Assembly (NCBI GenBank): GCA_946122785.1
Contig: CAMGYJ010000009.1
Location: 12,430,937-12,494,936, forward strand
DNA: 64,000 nucleotides
Direction of reading: 5' to 3'
From: Linum tenue
Taxonomy: Eukaryota; Streptophyta; Magnoliopsida; Malpighiales; Linaceae
Shown: positions 20,889-32,761 of the stretch, piece after piece
How the letters are laid out: every line of letters starts with the position of its first letter
Numbering within the stretch: position 1 is the stretch's first letter
Made by a program: the position numbers and the translations under genes
Notes under the pieces: model-generated
Seen by the model: only the letters and a program-made list of their open reading frames with translations
Database searches by the model: none
Told to the model about the DNA's origin: nothing

Positions 20889-23107
20889 TCAACTATTCCC
20901 TTCATCACCTCGCGAGGTCAGGTTGTTTTGCTCAAGCTGATCTTCTGCTTCTTGCCCGTACGAGTCCTTCAATTTTTTCTGGAACAAGTGGGAAAAGAAA
21001 TCAGGAGTCAGTTAGCAGCATGGTGGACAGATAATAAAACACCATGGAGACTACTACTAGGAGAGCAGATCAGGGATACAGAACCTTGATGGAATCATTC
21101 TCAGATTTCAGTTTCTCGCACTCCTCAGAAAGCCTCAGTAACTCATTTTTAAGAGCGTGATTGTCATTGGTCAGGTTTTGTACCCTATGTTGTAGCTCTT
21201 CACATTCAGCCTGCCAAAAAAGGTCGAAATTTGTTTCAACTGTTACTGAGATTGACATAACCTAGTTGATGGGTAAACCAAGAAGCATTCATTACGTGAA
21301 TCGGAGAAGTAATGAGGAACTATCTCTTCAATATGGGCTACACGCAAGGGGACATCTAACCTAATGATCTTCAAGAGACTGAATGAAAACTTTACCTGCT
21401 TGCGTAATCTTGATCTTCTAGCCGACTCCCTGTTAGATTGCTTTCTCTTCTGCCTTTTAATTTCTCGCTCATCCTGAGAAGAACAATACTTGATATTTTA
21501 AGAGCACAGAAATAGATTGGTGTGGTGAACAACCTGACTAAGCATCAAGTTTCCGCCTAAAGCATTTCTAAGGATTATAATGCTGCTTGGCATGCCCAAG
21601 ATAATGAGAGAATAGAGATGATCAAGTACAGGAGGATTAAAGTACCTGAAGCCATTGCTCAGGCATTGACGATGAACCACCAGGGGGATTCGACCTCATT
21701 TTTGCAGTTCCCAAGGCAGCACCAGCAGGAGAGGCGTTCCATAAGTCCATCCCAATATTTAGATTGGTTGCTGGAACAGATGCAACAGGCACAGCACCAT
21801 GGGGGTTTGGTGCACCATTGTTGTTTTGTGCAGTGGCTATTGAGAAAAATAAAAAGTGATGACACATTCCAGCACACAAAATGATAACCATCAAGTGTAA
21901 AGATGGAAAATATACCATCTGCCAGCATCTGATTGAAGCTGCTTCCCTTCTTACTTGCTGTATATTCCTGATAAAAATAGTAAGACAATCATTTGTTATA
22001 AGAGGATCTTGGAAAAACAGTCACAGACTGATTTCGTGATTACAGAAAGAGTAGCAATTCTCATGACTTAAGACCTGCTGGTCATCGCTACCATCTGATG
22101 AGCCCTCGCTGCCACTGTCTCCACTGTGTTAATAAGTACTGTTTCTATCAGCCACAGGTGATGGAAGAGATACATGACTAAAATTCCATGAATTGAGTTA
22201 AAAAGTAATTCAGGGGTGACCTTTGGGAGCCACCGTCCCCTGAACCTGAAGCTGCTTTTCCACTCTCTGCAACTTTGCTTACTGGTGTTACCTTTGCCTT
22301 CTTTGCAGAGGCCTGATCCTTTCCATTAGCTCCCTTTCCTTCCGTCTCCGCGCTTGGTGCTACTGTGTTCGGTGCCTACAGAACATGAGTCAACCAATCA
22401 AACTAATTTCAGCTTCTAAAGGAACAATAGTAACATGATTCAGTTCACCTACACTGAATAGGAAAATACGGAGGACAGGGACAAAGAGAAAATATGAGCA
22501 TAAAGCATACTGGTATTACCATGGCCATATTAGGGTGAGGATACACACCCCCTGCAGGATATAGAGCTGGATATGGAACTGGGGTGCCATAATGTGGTAC
22601 AAATGGATGCTAAAAATTTCAAACAGAAACAATAGTAAGATAGTACGTCAGTTAAATAAGAAAAGGAGGCAAACATGAAACTTATTGACGCAAGCATCTA
22701 ACTCACCTGGTATACATAGGGGTGGGGAGAAGCAACAGTTGATGGGAAAAAAGGTGGAGTGGCTCCAGCACCATAATAAACCTGAACATAGTAATAACTG
22801 TCAGCATTTAAAATTAACTGCCCAGCACCGTAACAAACCTGAATATGACCAGAAAAACAATTGACAAAAGAAATGGTGGGTGGACACGAGAACTAAGATG
22901 CTAAAGACTAACCTGCATAGAACCTGGCCACTCTGGATATGCGGGTGTTGATTGAACTTCCTGCAAAGGAAATGCAGATAGTGAATTTTGGGAGCAATAA
23001 GTATTAAAGTGGATAAATATGGATGGACAACAGTATGAAATTACCTGAGTAGAAGTAGCTGCCGGTTTAGATGGTTTAGCAGGTCCGCTCTCTTCACCTG
23101 TTCCCAT
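20889..23107 (-). CDS. GBF1: G-box-binding factor bZIP (GBF1-like, group G), 11 coding exons
   Basis: Coding exons from the start: 23107-23045, 22960-22913, 22781-22707, 22609-22520, 22375-22221, 22123-22075, 21967-21916, 21836-21646, 21473-21396, 21210-21085, 20978-20889. GT/AG introns, 1017 nt, 338 aa (close to the 315 aa of Arabidopsis GBF1). It begins MGTGEESGPAKPSKP. Residues 22-92 form the proline-rich activation region typical of GBFs (PAYPEWPGSMQ, GTPVPYPALYPAGGVYPHP). A Ser/Asp-rich stretch follows (GDSGSEGSSDGSDD, near 144-160). The basic region in its own exon (242-267) has the invariant N255-x7-R263 in NRESARRSR. The leucine zipper is 268-309. Nuclear factor binding CACGTG elements as a dimer. 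It converges with the HVA22-like gene. The exact GBF paralogue is inferred. Confidence 0.95.
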
Positions 23108-25450
23108 TTGATTAAGTGAAGTGGTACGCAAGCTTCAATCCTTATGGATAGATGACCTTGACCTTGACCTGGATTATTGCAATAATATCTAGAAATCCCC
23201 TGTAAATAGCATTCCATGTAACCATGCAAATCAGATATCACATCCTTTCAGTGAAAAACTCCCGATTATTTTTACGGACATGTTATCTCAGTTTCCATGT
23301 AACATATGTTATCTACTGCTAATCAGTGTTGAAAGTTGCAACATTCAACAGCTCACGAAAAAGTAGGCAAAACTCATGTGTCTCATCTTGTCAAAATCAC
23401 AGCCAACACAAAACCAGCATGGATCTCCATGAAGCACCCTTAAACCATCGTGCCTTATCACAATCACTTATGTTATTTTTACCAGACTTTAATTGACTCA
23501 TAAAAAGCAGCCTGTGGATTCAGCAAAATCCCAGATCGGAAAAGTAATGATTCAAAATTGTCATCAGTTAAACTTAATTTGTAGGAACCTTCCATAAGAA
23601 AAAAGAAGGATATCTAGTAAAGGTAGTAGTCGCACAATAGATCCATGTGAAGATTTAACATAAGACCTAAAAAGAGAGAATCAAATCCTTCACTCAACTA
23701 GCTCGGTAGGTTCAAACAATGAACACCATTCACTTGAACATAGTAGGTTTCCAGCAAATAAACAACATTCACCGAGACTTAGCCCAACATCTCTAACAAC
23801 TAAACATATGGCTTTGAAAAAATCAAGTCATGTACCATACAATTCAGCATAATATCCTCTGATTCTTATTCAGACGCGAGAGGGATTGAAGGGCATGCTC
23901 CCACACCAAAGCAGAAGGCTGACTGACAGCTAAGCAGACTGATTATTAGTTGAAGGGCCTCCAGAGAAGATGGGAAAGATTTGCACTATCTCCAATTTGA
24001 CAGCTTCCATTCTAAGTTCCACCAACAACCAAAATCATTCACTATTCCTTCCTTCCATTCCATATCCTTAGACCGTACGAAAGTAGACAATTTTCCCTTC
24101 CTTTTTGATCGTTGGGCATATCCAAGGTAATCAATCATCATAACTCACAATGCTACCTGGCATTCTTCCGGCCGAGAATCTAAACATAAGCTAAAACTGT
24201 TTTTCCCGAATCGTTTGAAACTAATCGAAGCACATTTCGTCACATTCCCACACAAATAGAAGACAAGTGTCCACATAAGAGCCGTGAACAAATAAGACGT
24301 TGATTGTCTTGTGAATCAAACAAGAACAAGAACCCGGCCGATATCTGGGATTTTACCGCCCTATATATAGGTAACATCCATTAATTGCAGCCAGAAAATA
24401 GCAATCTACTCTAACAGCCACTCCCTATATGCCCTTCCATAAGAACTTAAGAGACCACAGTCCAAATCCATGACATGGACGATTCCTAGGCCCTTCCATA
24501 AGAACTTAAGAGACCGACTGGTAAAAACTAAAAACAGAGCTACACTTTAATTCCCAGATTCCTAAAGTTAACTAGCGGAATGAACAAACTCGGTCCATGA
24601 ACAAAATTCATATATCTAGGCACCTGAACTTTGCTTGATTGGTCATAGCTAGACTGTAGCTGCCCAATCCAACTCAAACCCAAAAGAGGAAAGTCCAAAA
24701 GACCAAAAAAATTTGAAATGAAAGGAGAGGACAACAACAAGTCAGACTTCCCCAATCGCCCATGACATTAAGTCTAAATGTCTAATAATCGTAGATCCCA
24801 AACGAGTAAACCAAATCAATCGGAAACGAGCAAGCATAAGCCAAGAAGACAAACATGCAAAACACGGTGAGAAGCAAGAGCAAATAATAATCAGCAGGCA
24901 GAGAGGGAGAGAGAGAGAGGGGATCCGACCTGCTTTCATGGCGTGCCAGAGAAAGAGAGAGTGAGGTGGAAGTCCAAGTTGGATACTTTAAGACACCCAC
25001 CAAAGAGTAAAAACAAAACAAAAGCCCTCTTCTCTTTTGATACTTCCCCTCCCAAAGGATCAACGGCTCAGAATCAAAAGGCTAAACCCACACCACACAC
25101 CCGGAAAAAAAAAAAAAAAGAGCCCGCAAGAATATGCACCCAAACAAACACGAAGCCACCAAACACCCAGCTACCCAATTGCGAATCGGAGTCCAATCTC
25201 CGGCCTTTCTTCTCCTACTCGCCGCCAAGAACCGAACCCACTGAAGAAGAAGAAGAGCTGGCGGACTGTTGGGTTTCGCGGCGAAAATGGGGGAAATTAA
25301 CAGAAAAAAACAAACGGGGAGAGGGGGATTGAGGATGATGATGAAGGCGATGATGTGGTGGGGCGGTGTCCAATCGCGGGGTAAAGAAGTGATGACTGGT
25401 GGGCGAGATTAGGGTTTTCTCTTTTTCCGATTTGGGGGCCGACACGTGCG
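23108..25450 (-). promoter_or_regulatory. Leader intron(s), 5' UTR and promoter of the bZIP gene (approximate)
   Basis: About 2.3 kb upstream of the start codon hold no other gene. A plausible leader-intron acceptor precedes the ATG exon (minus-strand TTTACAG near 23203). A CT-rich leader-like region with a possible donor (AAAGCAG|GTCGG) is near 24930. This suggests a transcription start near 25.0-25.3 kb with a long leader intron, common in GBF genes. A 26-bp direct repeat (GCCCTTCCATAAGAACTTAA core) occurs at 24431 and 24490. No transcript data, so limits are inference. Confidence 0.5.
25443..25448. promoter_or_regulatory. Perfect G-box (CACGTG) upstream of the bZIP gene
   Basis: CACGTG within CCGACACGTGCG, the preferred ACGT-core target of GBF proteins, in the likely proximal promoter of a GBF gene. 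Possible autoregulation; unproven. Confidence 0.5.
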
Positions 25451-25710
25451 AGGAAAGTAGATTCCAGCTGTCGGTGACTCAGTGGATTAGGTTCTCTATG
25501 ACCTGGCTCGTCGTTGGCGTCGGCTCAGTGACTCATCAAAATTCTGAGCCTATCTGTCCTCTCTCTCGGGCCCACCACCATCTCTCCTCTCCTCCATTGG
25601 AGACGATAAGGACAAATTAGTGAATTACTATATTTTTATTATTATGATTCTATCGTAAAATGTTAAATGATAATGACATTTCTTTTGTATTTTTATTATT
25701 ATGATTATAT

Positions 25711-28212
25711 CTTTTTTTTTTATAGGAAACCTGAGAAATTATATTAATGGGTAACAGTTTGGCCCAAGGAGCCATGGCCCAAATCGGCCTCTAACAAAGA
25801 ACAGAGCAAAACAGGGGGAGAGTCCACCCAAACAATCTGTTGATTCCACCCCAAAACCGAATGAGCCAACCAGTGGGCCACTGAGTTGCACTCTCTCGGA
25901 ACAAATCTCCACCTCACCCTTTCCCCGACCAAAGCTTCGTTCACCTTTGCGAGCGTTCTCAGTTCATCACTCCAAACACCCAACTCCGTGAAATCCACTG
26001 ATCCATTCTTCAAGAGATTGATTAGAACCTGACAATCGGATTCCACCATGAGAGGACCCAGAGATCTTCGATTTGCTTCTCTCAATCCCAATATCAAGGC
26101 CTTCGCTTCCGCTTCAGTCGGCCGGAGAGCTCCCTGTTCCCTTTTGGCCAAAGCACCCACAAAATCGCCACGCCCTTCCCGGAAAATGCAACCCAAGCCA
26201 ACTCCCCGATTCTGAATAACGCCAGCATCAGAGTTCAGTTTGATGAAACCCTCGGGAGGAGGAACCCAGCGTCGAAGAGGGGAAGTATGATGCCGAGGGG
26301 GGGAGGCAAAGGAGCTCGGATCTGGGGTAGCAGTCGCCGTCCGGAAAGAAGAAAGCCAGGCCAAAGCTCGCGGAACTATCTCATCCTCATCCAGCTTCCG
26401 ATTATTATACTTATGATTGCATCTCTCCTTCCAAAGGTACCACAGGATTGAGCTGAAACTTTGGATTTTTTCTTCTGGAAAAGTTGTGAGAATCTCCTTA
26501 ATCCATTCGAAGCAAGATTTACCTTCTCCCTTCTCAAACATATCCTCCACTTCGCAGCCACGCCAGCGTCTTCTGATCCAGTCACATTCAAGAAGAGCAT
26601 GCATCTGAGTTTCCGGGAGGTTGCAGAACGGGCAGTTTGGCTCAGCACTTTCAATCCATTCCTCAATATGAGAACCCACCGGTAAGATGTTTTTACAAGC
26701 CTTCCAGAGGAAAATGCGAACCTTAGGTTGGATATGAAGCATCCATAGGGCCTTCCACAACTCCATCTCTTCAGTGTTAATATTGTGATTCCGCATCTGG
26801 TAGTGAGCTTGCTGTTTCTGAATGTAGTGATATGCTGATTTTACTGTATAGGCTCCATTTTCAGAGTCTTTCCAAACTCTCGAGTCCACTCCAAGAGGGA
26901 AACGGAGAGGGATCTTAGCAATAAGATTCTGATCCTCCCGAGAAAACAGCTTCCTCAAATTTTCTTCTTTCCAAGTACCCGTAGCAGGGTCAATGAGGGA
27001 ACTGACTTTTCCTTCTGGCATATCTCCTGAGGGGGCGGGGTCAGCATGGAAAAAACCTTTACCTGGGATCCATTCGTCCGTCCATATACTGATCATGCTT
27101 CCATCTCCAACTCTCCACCTGAAGCCTTCAACGATTTTCTCTTTAGCTTCCATAATACTCTTCCAAATAAAGCTAGGCTGATAACCTGTCTTTGCTTGTA
27201 GAATGTCCGTTTTTGGAAAATAACGTGCCTTAAGAACTTTGGCCATAAGAGAGTTTGGTCTTGTGAGAACGTTCCAGACCTGTTTTCCAAGCATCGCGTA
27301 ATTGAAAGACCTTAGGTCTCTGAAACCCATCCCACCATCCTGTTTTCTGTCACACATTTCATCCCAATCGATCCACTGAATTTTTTATTCTTTTCCCTTC
27401 TGCCCCCACCAGAAACTTGCGATAAGATTTTGGATCTCCTTGATAGTACCCTCTGGAATTTTAAACACTGACATAGGGTAAAGGCATTGAGCTTGGGCAA
27501 TAGCCTTAATCAACACCTCCTTTCCTGCCTGAGATAGGGTCCTGCTCTTCCAATCTTTTAATTTTTTCCTTACCCTTTCTTTGATTTCCTCGAATATGAT
27601 TTTCTTTGATCTTCCCACCACAGTAGGAAGGCCGAGGTATTTATGATGCTTCTCAACCTCCTTGATACCCAAAGTGCCACAAATCTCCAGTCTTCTACTG
27701 ATTCGAACGTTTTTACTGAAGGAAAGTTCAGATTTTGTGAAGTTTATGAGCTGCCCTGATTCCATAGAGTAAGTATTCAGAATTTCCCTGATTTGATCAC
27801 ACTCCTTAAGATTTGCCTTTCCAAAGATCACGCAATCGTCCGCGAATAGAAGGTGTGAGATGATAGGGGCCTTTTTCCTGATTTGTACACCCTTAAGTTT
27901 ACCTTCAGATTCAGCTTTCTTGATCAGAGTAGATAGTCCTTCAGCACATAGCAAAAAGAGATAGGGAGACAGAGGATCCCCTTGTCTCAAGCCACGGGAT
28001 GGGGAGAAGGGCTCTGCCTTATGTCCATTCACCAGAATAGAGTAGGTAACAGTTGAGACGCACTTCATGGTGAGCTCAATCCATTTATCATCAAAACCCA
28101 GCTTCTTCATAACTCCTTCCAGAAATTCCCACTCCACACGATCGTAGGCCTTAGCCATATCCAACTCCACACGATCGGTGCTTTCTTTTGTATTGAAGCA
28201 ATAAATAATCAT
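25711..28212 (-). mobile_element. LINE-C: 5'-truncated LINE near the bZIP promoter
   Basis: The poly-A tail appears as a T-run starting at 25711. Coding sequence runs leftward from 28212. The 5' end is truncated inside the RT domain just before LDMAKAYDRVEW. A 14-bp duplication (ACTCCACACGATCG, two copies between 28130 and 28180) marks the truncated end. No target duplication found. About 260 bp separate its tail from the G-box. Confidence 0.9.
25744..28212 (-). pseudogene. LINE-C ORF2 fragment (RT, zf-RVT, RNase H) with a single stop
   Basis: Two frames in the same phase, 28212-27385 and 27384-25744, are separated only by one TAA in the context KGKE*KIQWIDWDE. The first holds RT motifs (GLRQGDPLSPYLF, SHLLFADDCVIF, HHKYLGLPTVVGRSK). 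The second holds zf-RVT (PKVRIFLWKACKNILP, CPFC, MHALLECDWIRRRW) and RNase H (KLNSDAGVIQNRGVGLG, EAEAKALILGL, ESDCQVLINLL, NSVAHWLAHS). Apart from the stop it is well preserved, so insertion is fairly recent. It belongs to a LINE family different from LINE-A. Confidence 0.92.
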
Positions 28213-28735
28213 TAACCCTTAAAAAATGTTAACCTCATCGATAAAATTCACCTTCTGGAGATTACTTAATTACTTAAATAATTAATTTCAAATGCTTACT
28301 CATCAGTCTTGGGAGTCGCATCCAACTTAAAACCACTTAGTAAGTTAGTATTAAACTAGATTAAGGTTCGCCGTTAGTTGGAAGTAGTGATGGTAGACTG
28401 GACTCGCCCGACGGGATTCTATTGACCCAGCCAGTGTTGGGACAGGTAGAACTCGGCCCGCCCTAGAACGGTGTGGGTCTTGGCCCGACCCACAATCAGA
28501 ACAAAGCAGCAATGGGTAGGCCGCTTCACCTGTCCCGCCTTCTCTATATGCATAAGACCTTGACCTTTCAATCTCCAAAATTCAAACCTCCCCAAAATTA
28601 GACTGACCCTTGAAAGATAAATTCTATAGATAAGTGGGCTCCGACTTGAGTGTACCACTTTTATCTGCCATTGATGGAGATAGAGAAGGGCGCTAGCGCT
28701 GGTACTCTTTAATAGCGGGAAGCTCTAAAAAAAGT
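28213..28735. other. Spacer with hAT-like GC-rich fragment
   Basis: AT-rich to 28350, then a GC-rich patch (28370-28540, CGGCCCG/GGGTCTTGGCCCG motifs) like interior parts of plant hAT-type repeats, without identifiable ends. No gene. Confidence 0.35.
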
Positions 28736-31320
28736 CAAGGATAAGCTTGCATTCTAGAAGCGGTAGCTTCCCCCTTGAGGGGGACTGTATTCAATACAAA
28801 AGGATCAAATCTAACTCCAATAGCGGACTTGACTCCTTGAGGCCAAGAGGTAAGAGCTCCCATTGATGATTCTTCGTAGAAATCATACTTGTGGTGGAGT
28901 CCCAAGTGAAGACAATGGAGTCTCTTGGATGCCTCATCCGGTGCTTGAGATTCAAACGACATATCCGAAGATTGGTGCTCATGATTGAAAGAACTAAACT
29001 CCCTTGTATAAATGTCCTCAATTGTGAATGGCTTATAGCATTCCCCGGATTCTTCATCTTCGAATATAGGAGCTAGTTTGCTCTTAACATTTTGAACGCT
29101 TTCCTTGGGGTATCTTTCTTCAAAGACGAATGTTCTAAGTTTCCTTCAATGATCATTGGCTTGATGAGAAACTTTGAACAACTCTTGAGTAGCCTTTTGT
29201 AAGGAAACTTTTCTTTACCCGACCTCTTCTTAATCTCGCAAGAATCACTCACACCTCCAACTCTTCTATCATGAGGGTCAACATGAGAAACCATATTGAA
29301 CCATACTATCTTGGGGCTTGAAGGCGGTGTGGTAGGAGGTGTCACCAGTTCACAATCCATCTTGACATCGTCCCATTTGTAATAATTGTGAAAATTGGGG
29401 ATTGTAGTCATCTTGTAGCTTATCTCCTCCTCTCCAAACCTTAAGGTGATCTTGCTCCCACTCAAATCGATAATGGTCCTTGCCGTAGCTAAGAATGATC
29501 GGCCTAGGATTATCGATGCATCACACCCTTCTATATCGAGAACCACGAAGTCCACTGGATATAAAAAATGAGCATATTTCACCAAGACATTTTCTATGAT
29601 TCCTCTTTGCTCGACAACTGACCTACTAGCCAATTCAATATGCATTTTAATAAGTATGGGTGGTCCAAGGTCTAACTCACTTTATATTCTTGTAGGCATA
29701 ATATTGATACTAGACCCCAAATCAGCTAGCGGATTCCAAAAGGTTTTGACTCCGAAGGTGCGTGGAATAGTGAAGATTCTCAAATCTCTAAATTTGGAGG
29801 GAAGCCTTCACATCCGATGGATGCCGAGGTAACTTCACTAATGGATACCATAGCAAGGTTTTCCATTTTCCTCTTTCCTTGCAATATTTCTTTCAAGAAC
29901 TTAGTATATTTTGGAATCTTCATAACCATGTCTAAGAAAGGGACCGTTACCTTCAATTTCTTCAAAGTGTCCTTCCACGGAGCACATTCATGATATAGAT
30001 CACTTTAGAATAACCGTCTAGGATAATGAGCTTTTGGTGTTGGATCGGGTGCTTAAATCTTCTTAGACTTCTCCTCATCTTCAATCTTGATTTCGATAGT
30101 GGGTTGCACTTCTTCCCGAACTAACTCTTCTTCTTGAACAACTTCACGTTGAACTTCTCTTACTAGTATCCTCGGTGTTGAGATAGGAATCTCCTTCAAA
30201 GGTCGTTCACTCCTTAGAGTTACAACATGACATCGCTCCTTACAGTTAGGCTCCATATTGCCCGGTAAAGTTCCTTGTGGTCTTGACGAAAGATTTTGCA
30301 CCAATGAGCTTAGTTGGGCTTGAAGATTTTGAAGTGAGGCTTGTTGATTCCTTTGACCCGCTTCCAAACTTGAGAATTTGGCATAGTGTTCTCTATGAAT
30401 TTGTCAATAGCCTCAAACTTTTTGTTGGAGTGTGTAACGAATTGTCCTACCAAGTCTTCAAGTTTAGAGACTCGACCATCAGATGGTCAACTTTGTTCTT
30501 GGTATGAGGGTTGACTCGGCCTTGGGTAAGCATTTTGCATAGGAGCTTGAGATTGAAACCCAGGAGGCTTCTTATCTGTCATAGAAGACTAAAGAAAGTT
30601 AGGATGGTTCCTCCAACCCGGATTATATGTAGATCTATAAGGGTGGACATGGTGTGGACATTTGAGTAGGCGAGATGTAAAGCTTTCCCATGCTTCAAAC
30701 ATTGGTTCATCCTCCTCTTGACGGAACATAGTAATCTTACTTCTCATAAGAGCCATCTTAGAAGATGGAATGTATCTTGCGAATAACTTGTTGCATAGAT
30801 CATCCCACGAGTCGATGGAATGATGGGGATGATTGTTTAACCATTGCTTTGCCGCTCCATTTAGAAAACGGAAATAACCTCAGACGAATTGCTTCTTGAG
30901 GAACTCTGTTCACCTTGATTCCATCCGTCACTTCGTAGAACGACTTGATATGTGCATGAGCATCTTCACTTATCATCCCATTGAATTGAACCGCACTTTG
31001 AAGCATCGAAATTGTGCTTGCTTTATCTCATATTTGTTGTTCGGCACTATTGGGTGAAGAATAGGCGATTGAACATTATCCACATTTGGCCTTGAGTAAG
31101 ATCTCATTGTTCTAGGCCTTGGTGGAACTTGAGGTTGTTGTTGTCGATCCGCCATTGGTGGAGGTTGATGTCTCACAACTCTTCTTAGATTTCGAAGGGT
31201 TCTCTCGATTTCTGTAACAAGAGGTAATATCTCCAAAGAGTCCCTTCTTCGCATTCAAAGGTGCTACAAGACACAAACTCAACAACTCATGACGCACGCA
31301 GTTGGATAACAAAACACAAA
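28736..31320 (-). pseudogene. Athila-like gypsy retrotransposon remnant: gag and protease, no RT
   Basis: Minus-strand pieces in order. Gag N-terminus 31254-30800: a Pro/Gln-rich start MADRQQQPQVPPRPRTMRSY, then QFNGMISEDAHAHIKSF and EAIRLRLFPFSKWSGKA. Mid gag 30790-30560: broken frames with LLKCPHH-like and NHPNFL motifs. Linker 30367-30053: coiled Glu-rich. Aspartic protease-like domain 29645-29073: ENVLVKYAHFLYPVDFVVLD and ILGRSFLATARTIIDLSGSK. The block stops before any reverse transcriptase. No LTR was identified. Multiple frameshifts. Confidence 0.8.
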
Positions 31321-31324
31321 GAAA

Positions 31325-31884
31325 TAGGGATGACAACTACCCATTCATGGATAATCTTATTCAAATTTAGGTAAACACATTGATTATGGATAGGGTAAAG
31401 GTGAAGTATACATGTGTTTGAAGTTTTAGATGAGTTTGGATCGACTATGGTATTGCTTTCATATTTTAAATGGGTATGGGTAGGTGTGCATGCCCATTCA
31501 TTGAAGATTGTTTTAACGACAAATATAAAATCGAACCTATTTGTTACTTAAAAAGTTTAGGTATAAAAAATGTAAGGTATAAAAAATTTAGGTACTAAAA
31601 TGTAATTATATACTAATATTTTTAGGACTTAAATGAAAATTTTAATTAGGTATTTAATCTAAATTTATGTTAAGTTTAGGTACCAAATTAAAATTTACAT
31701 ATAAATATGGGTGCAAACACAAATTAATGGATTAAAAACTTAACTTAACCCAACCAACCCAAATAAATGTATATGAGTATAAACCCATCACAATCTATCC
31801 ATATAACTTGTATTTGAATTTCATCCTCAATCCAATTGAGTTGGATAATTAAATATTTATGAGTTTGGACAAAATTGTCATCTA
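31325..31884. mobile_element. hAT-type non-autonomous element
   Basis: Begins TAGGGATGACAACTACCC and ends with the inverse TAGATGACAATTTTGTCC. The flanking 8-mers CAAAGAAA and CAGATAGA agree at only five positions, so the target duplication has decayed or the ends are off by a base. Noncoding, AT-rich interior. Lies against the 5' side of the gypsy remnant. Confidence 0.65.
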
Positions 31885-32229
31885 CAGATAGATTGTTAGT
31901 ATTCAAGATAAATTGATGAACCGATTTAAAGAGTCAATGTAGATAAAAAAAAAATTTAGAACAATGAAAACATAATAAGAACGAGATTAGAACGAAGAGT
32001 TCGAGAGGACAGATGAAAAGTAGGAAACAAGCACTTTCATGATATCTTCGACAATTCTCAACGAACCGCTGAATTTACAATAATCGACCTACACATTTCA
32101 GAATACTAAAACCTCAAGGTTCATAGACCTTCATTACGTCACATATATAATCTGTCCATAATGGCGAACCAAGGATCAAAATGATTTCCAACAACTTCGG
32201 CTATTGGTACAAAAGTTAGGTAACCCATG
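31885..32229. other. Unassigned spacer
   Basis: No gene, domain or repeat boundary recognised. Confidence 0.4.
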
Positions 32230-32761
32230 AGTAACTAAATATGAATCTTTAGATTTAAGTGGATCTAGAATATCTAGATTTAAGGGTTGTGAATTAAAAG
32301 CATTTTATGTTCACTAGTTTTCTTAATTGACTCTTGATTTCATTTTTTTTTGTTGTTGCAAAGATGGAATAAGTTCGTTGTGTTATACAAAATGAGATCA
32401 ATTTTCAATATTTTTTGAGAAAATTATTCATACCTCTCGTTACCAACTCCATAGCATATGATATCTCCTTCGTTTTTTAAGTCATTTTTTAAAATATTTG
32501 CTCAAAATGAATGAGTTCATCATGATCTATTGGATCTACAAATTTCTGGGTGAAAAAAATATAAGACCAAAAAATACCATACTATACCACCTTGGTATGG
32601 GGTGGTAACTTGTGGTACATAATGTTTAAAGCCGTAAATGACAGTTAGTATACTCCTACTATCATGTATTCAACCATCCTACAGTTTTGGTATGTTCATA
32701 TCACCATGGTACGCTTTCATACTATATGGTATGCTCTTATTAATTAATACCAGTCAATATC
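32230..32761 (+). repeat. R1 repeat, copy B, left part
   Basis: Same orientation as copy A, sharing GCAAAGATGGAA, TCATGATCTATTGGATCTA and ACTCCTACTATCATGTATT. Interrupted at 32762 by LINE-B and continued at 35035. Confidence 0.75.

Noticed and set aside
24943..25445. Open frames on both strands in the bZIP upstream region
   Set aside because: Low-complexity Lys/Pro/Ser-rich translations in a leader/promoter region; no domain or splice support.
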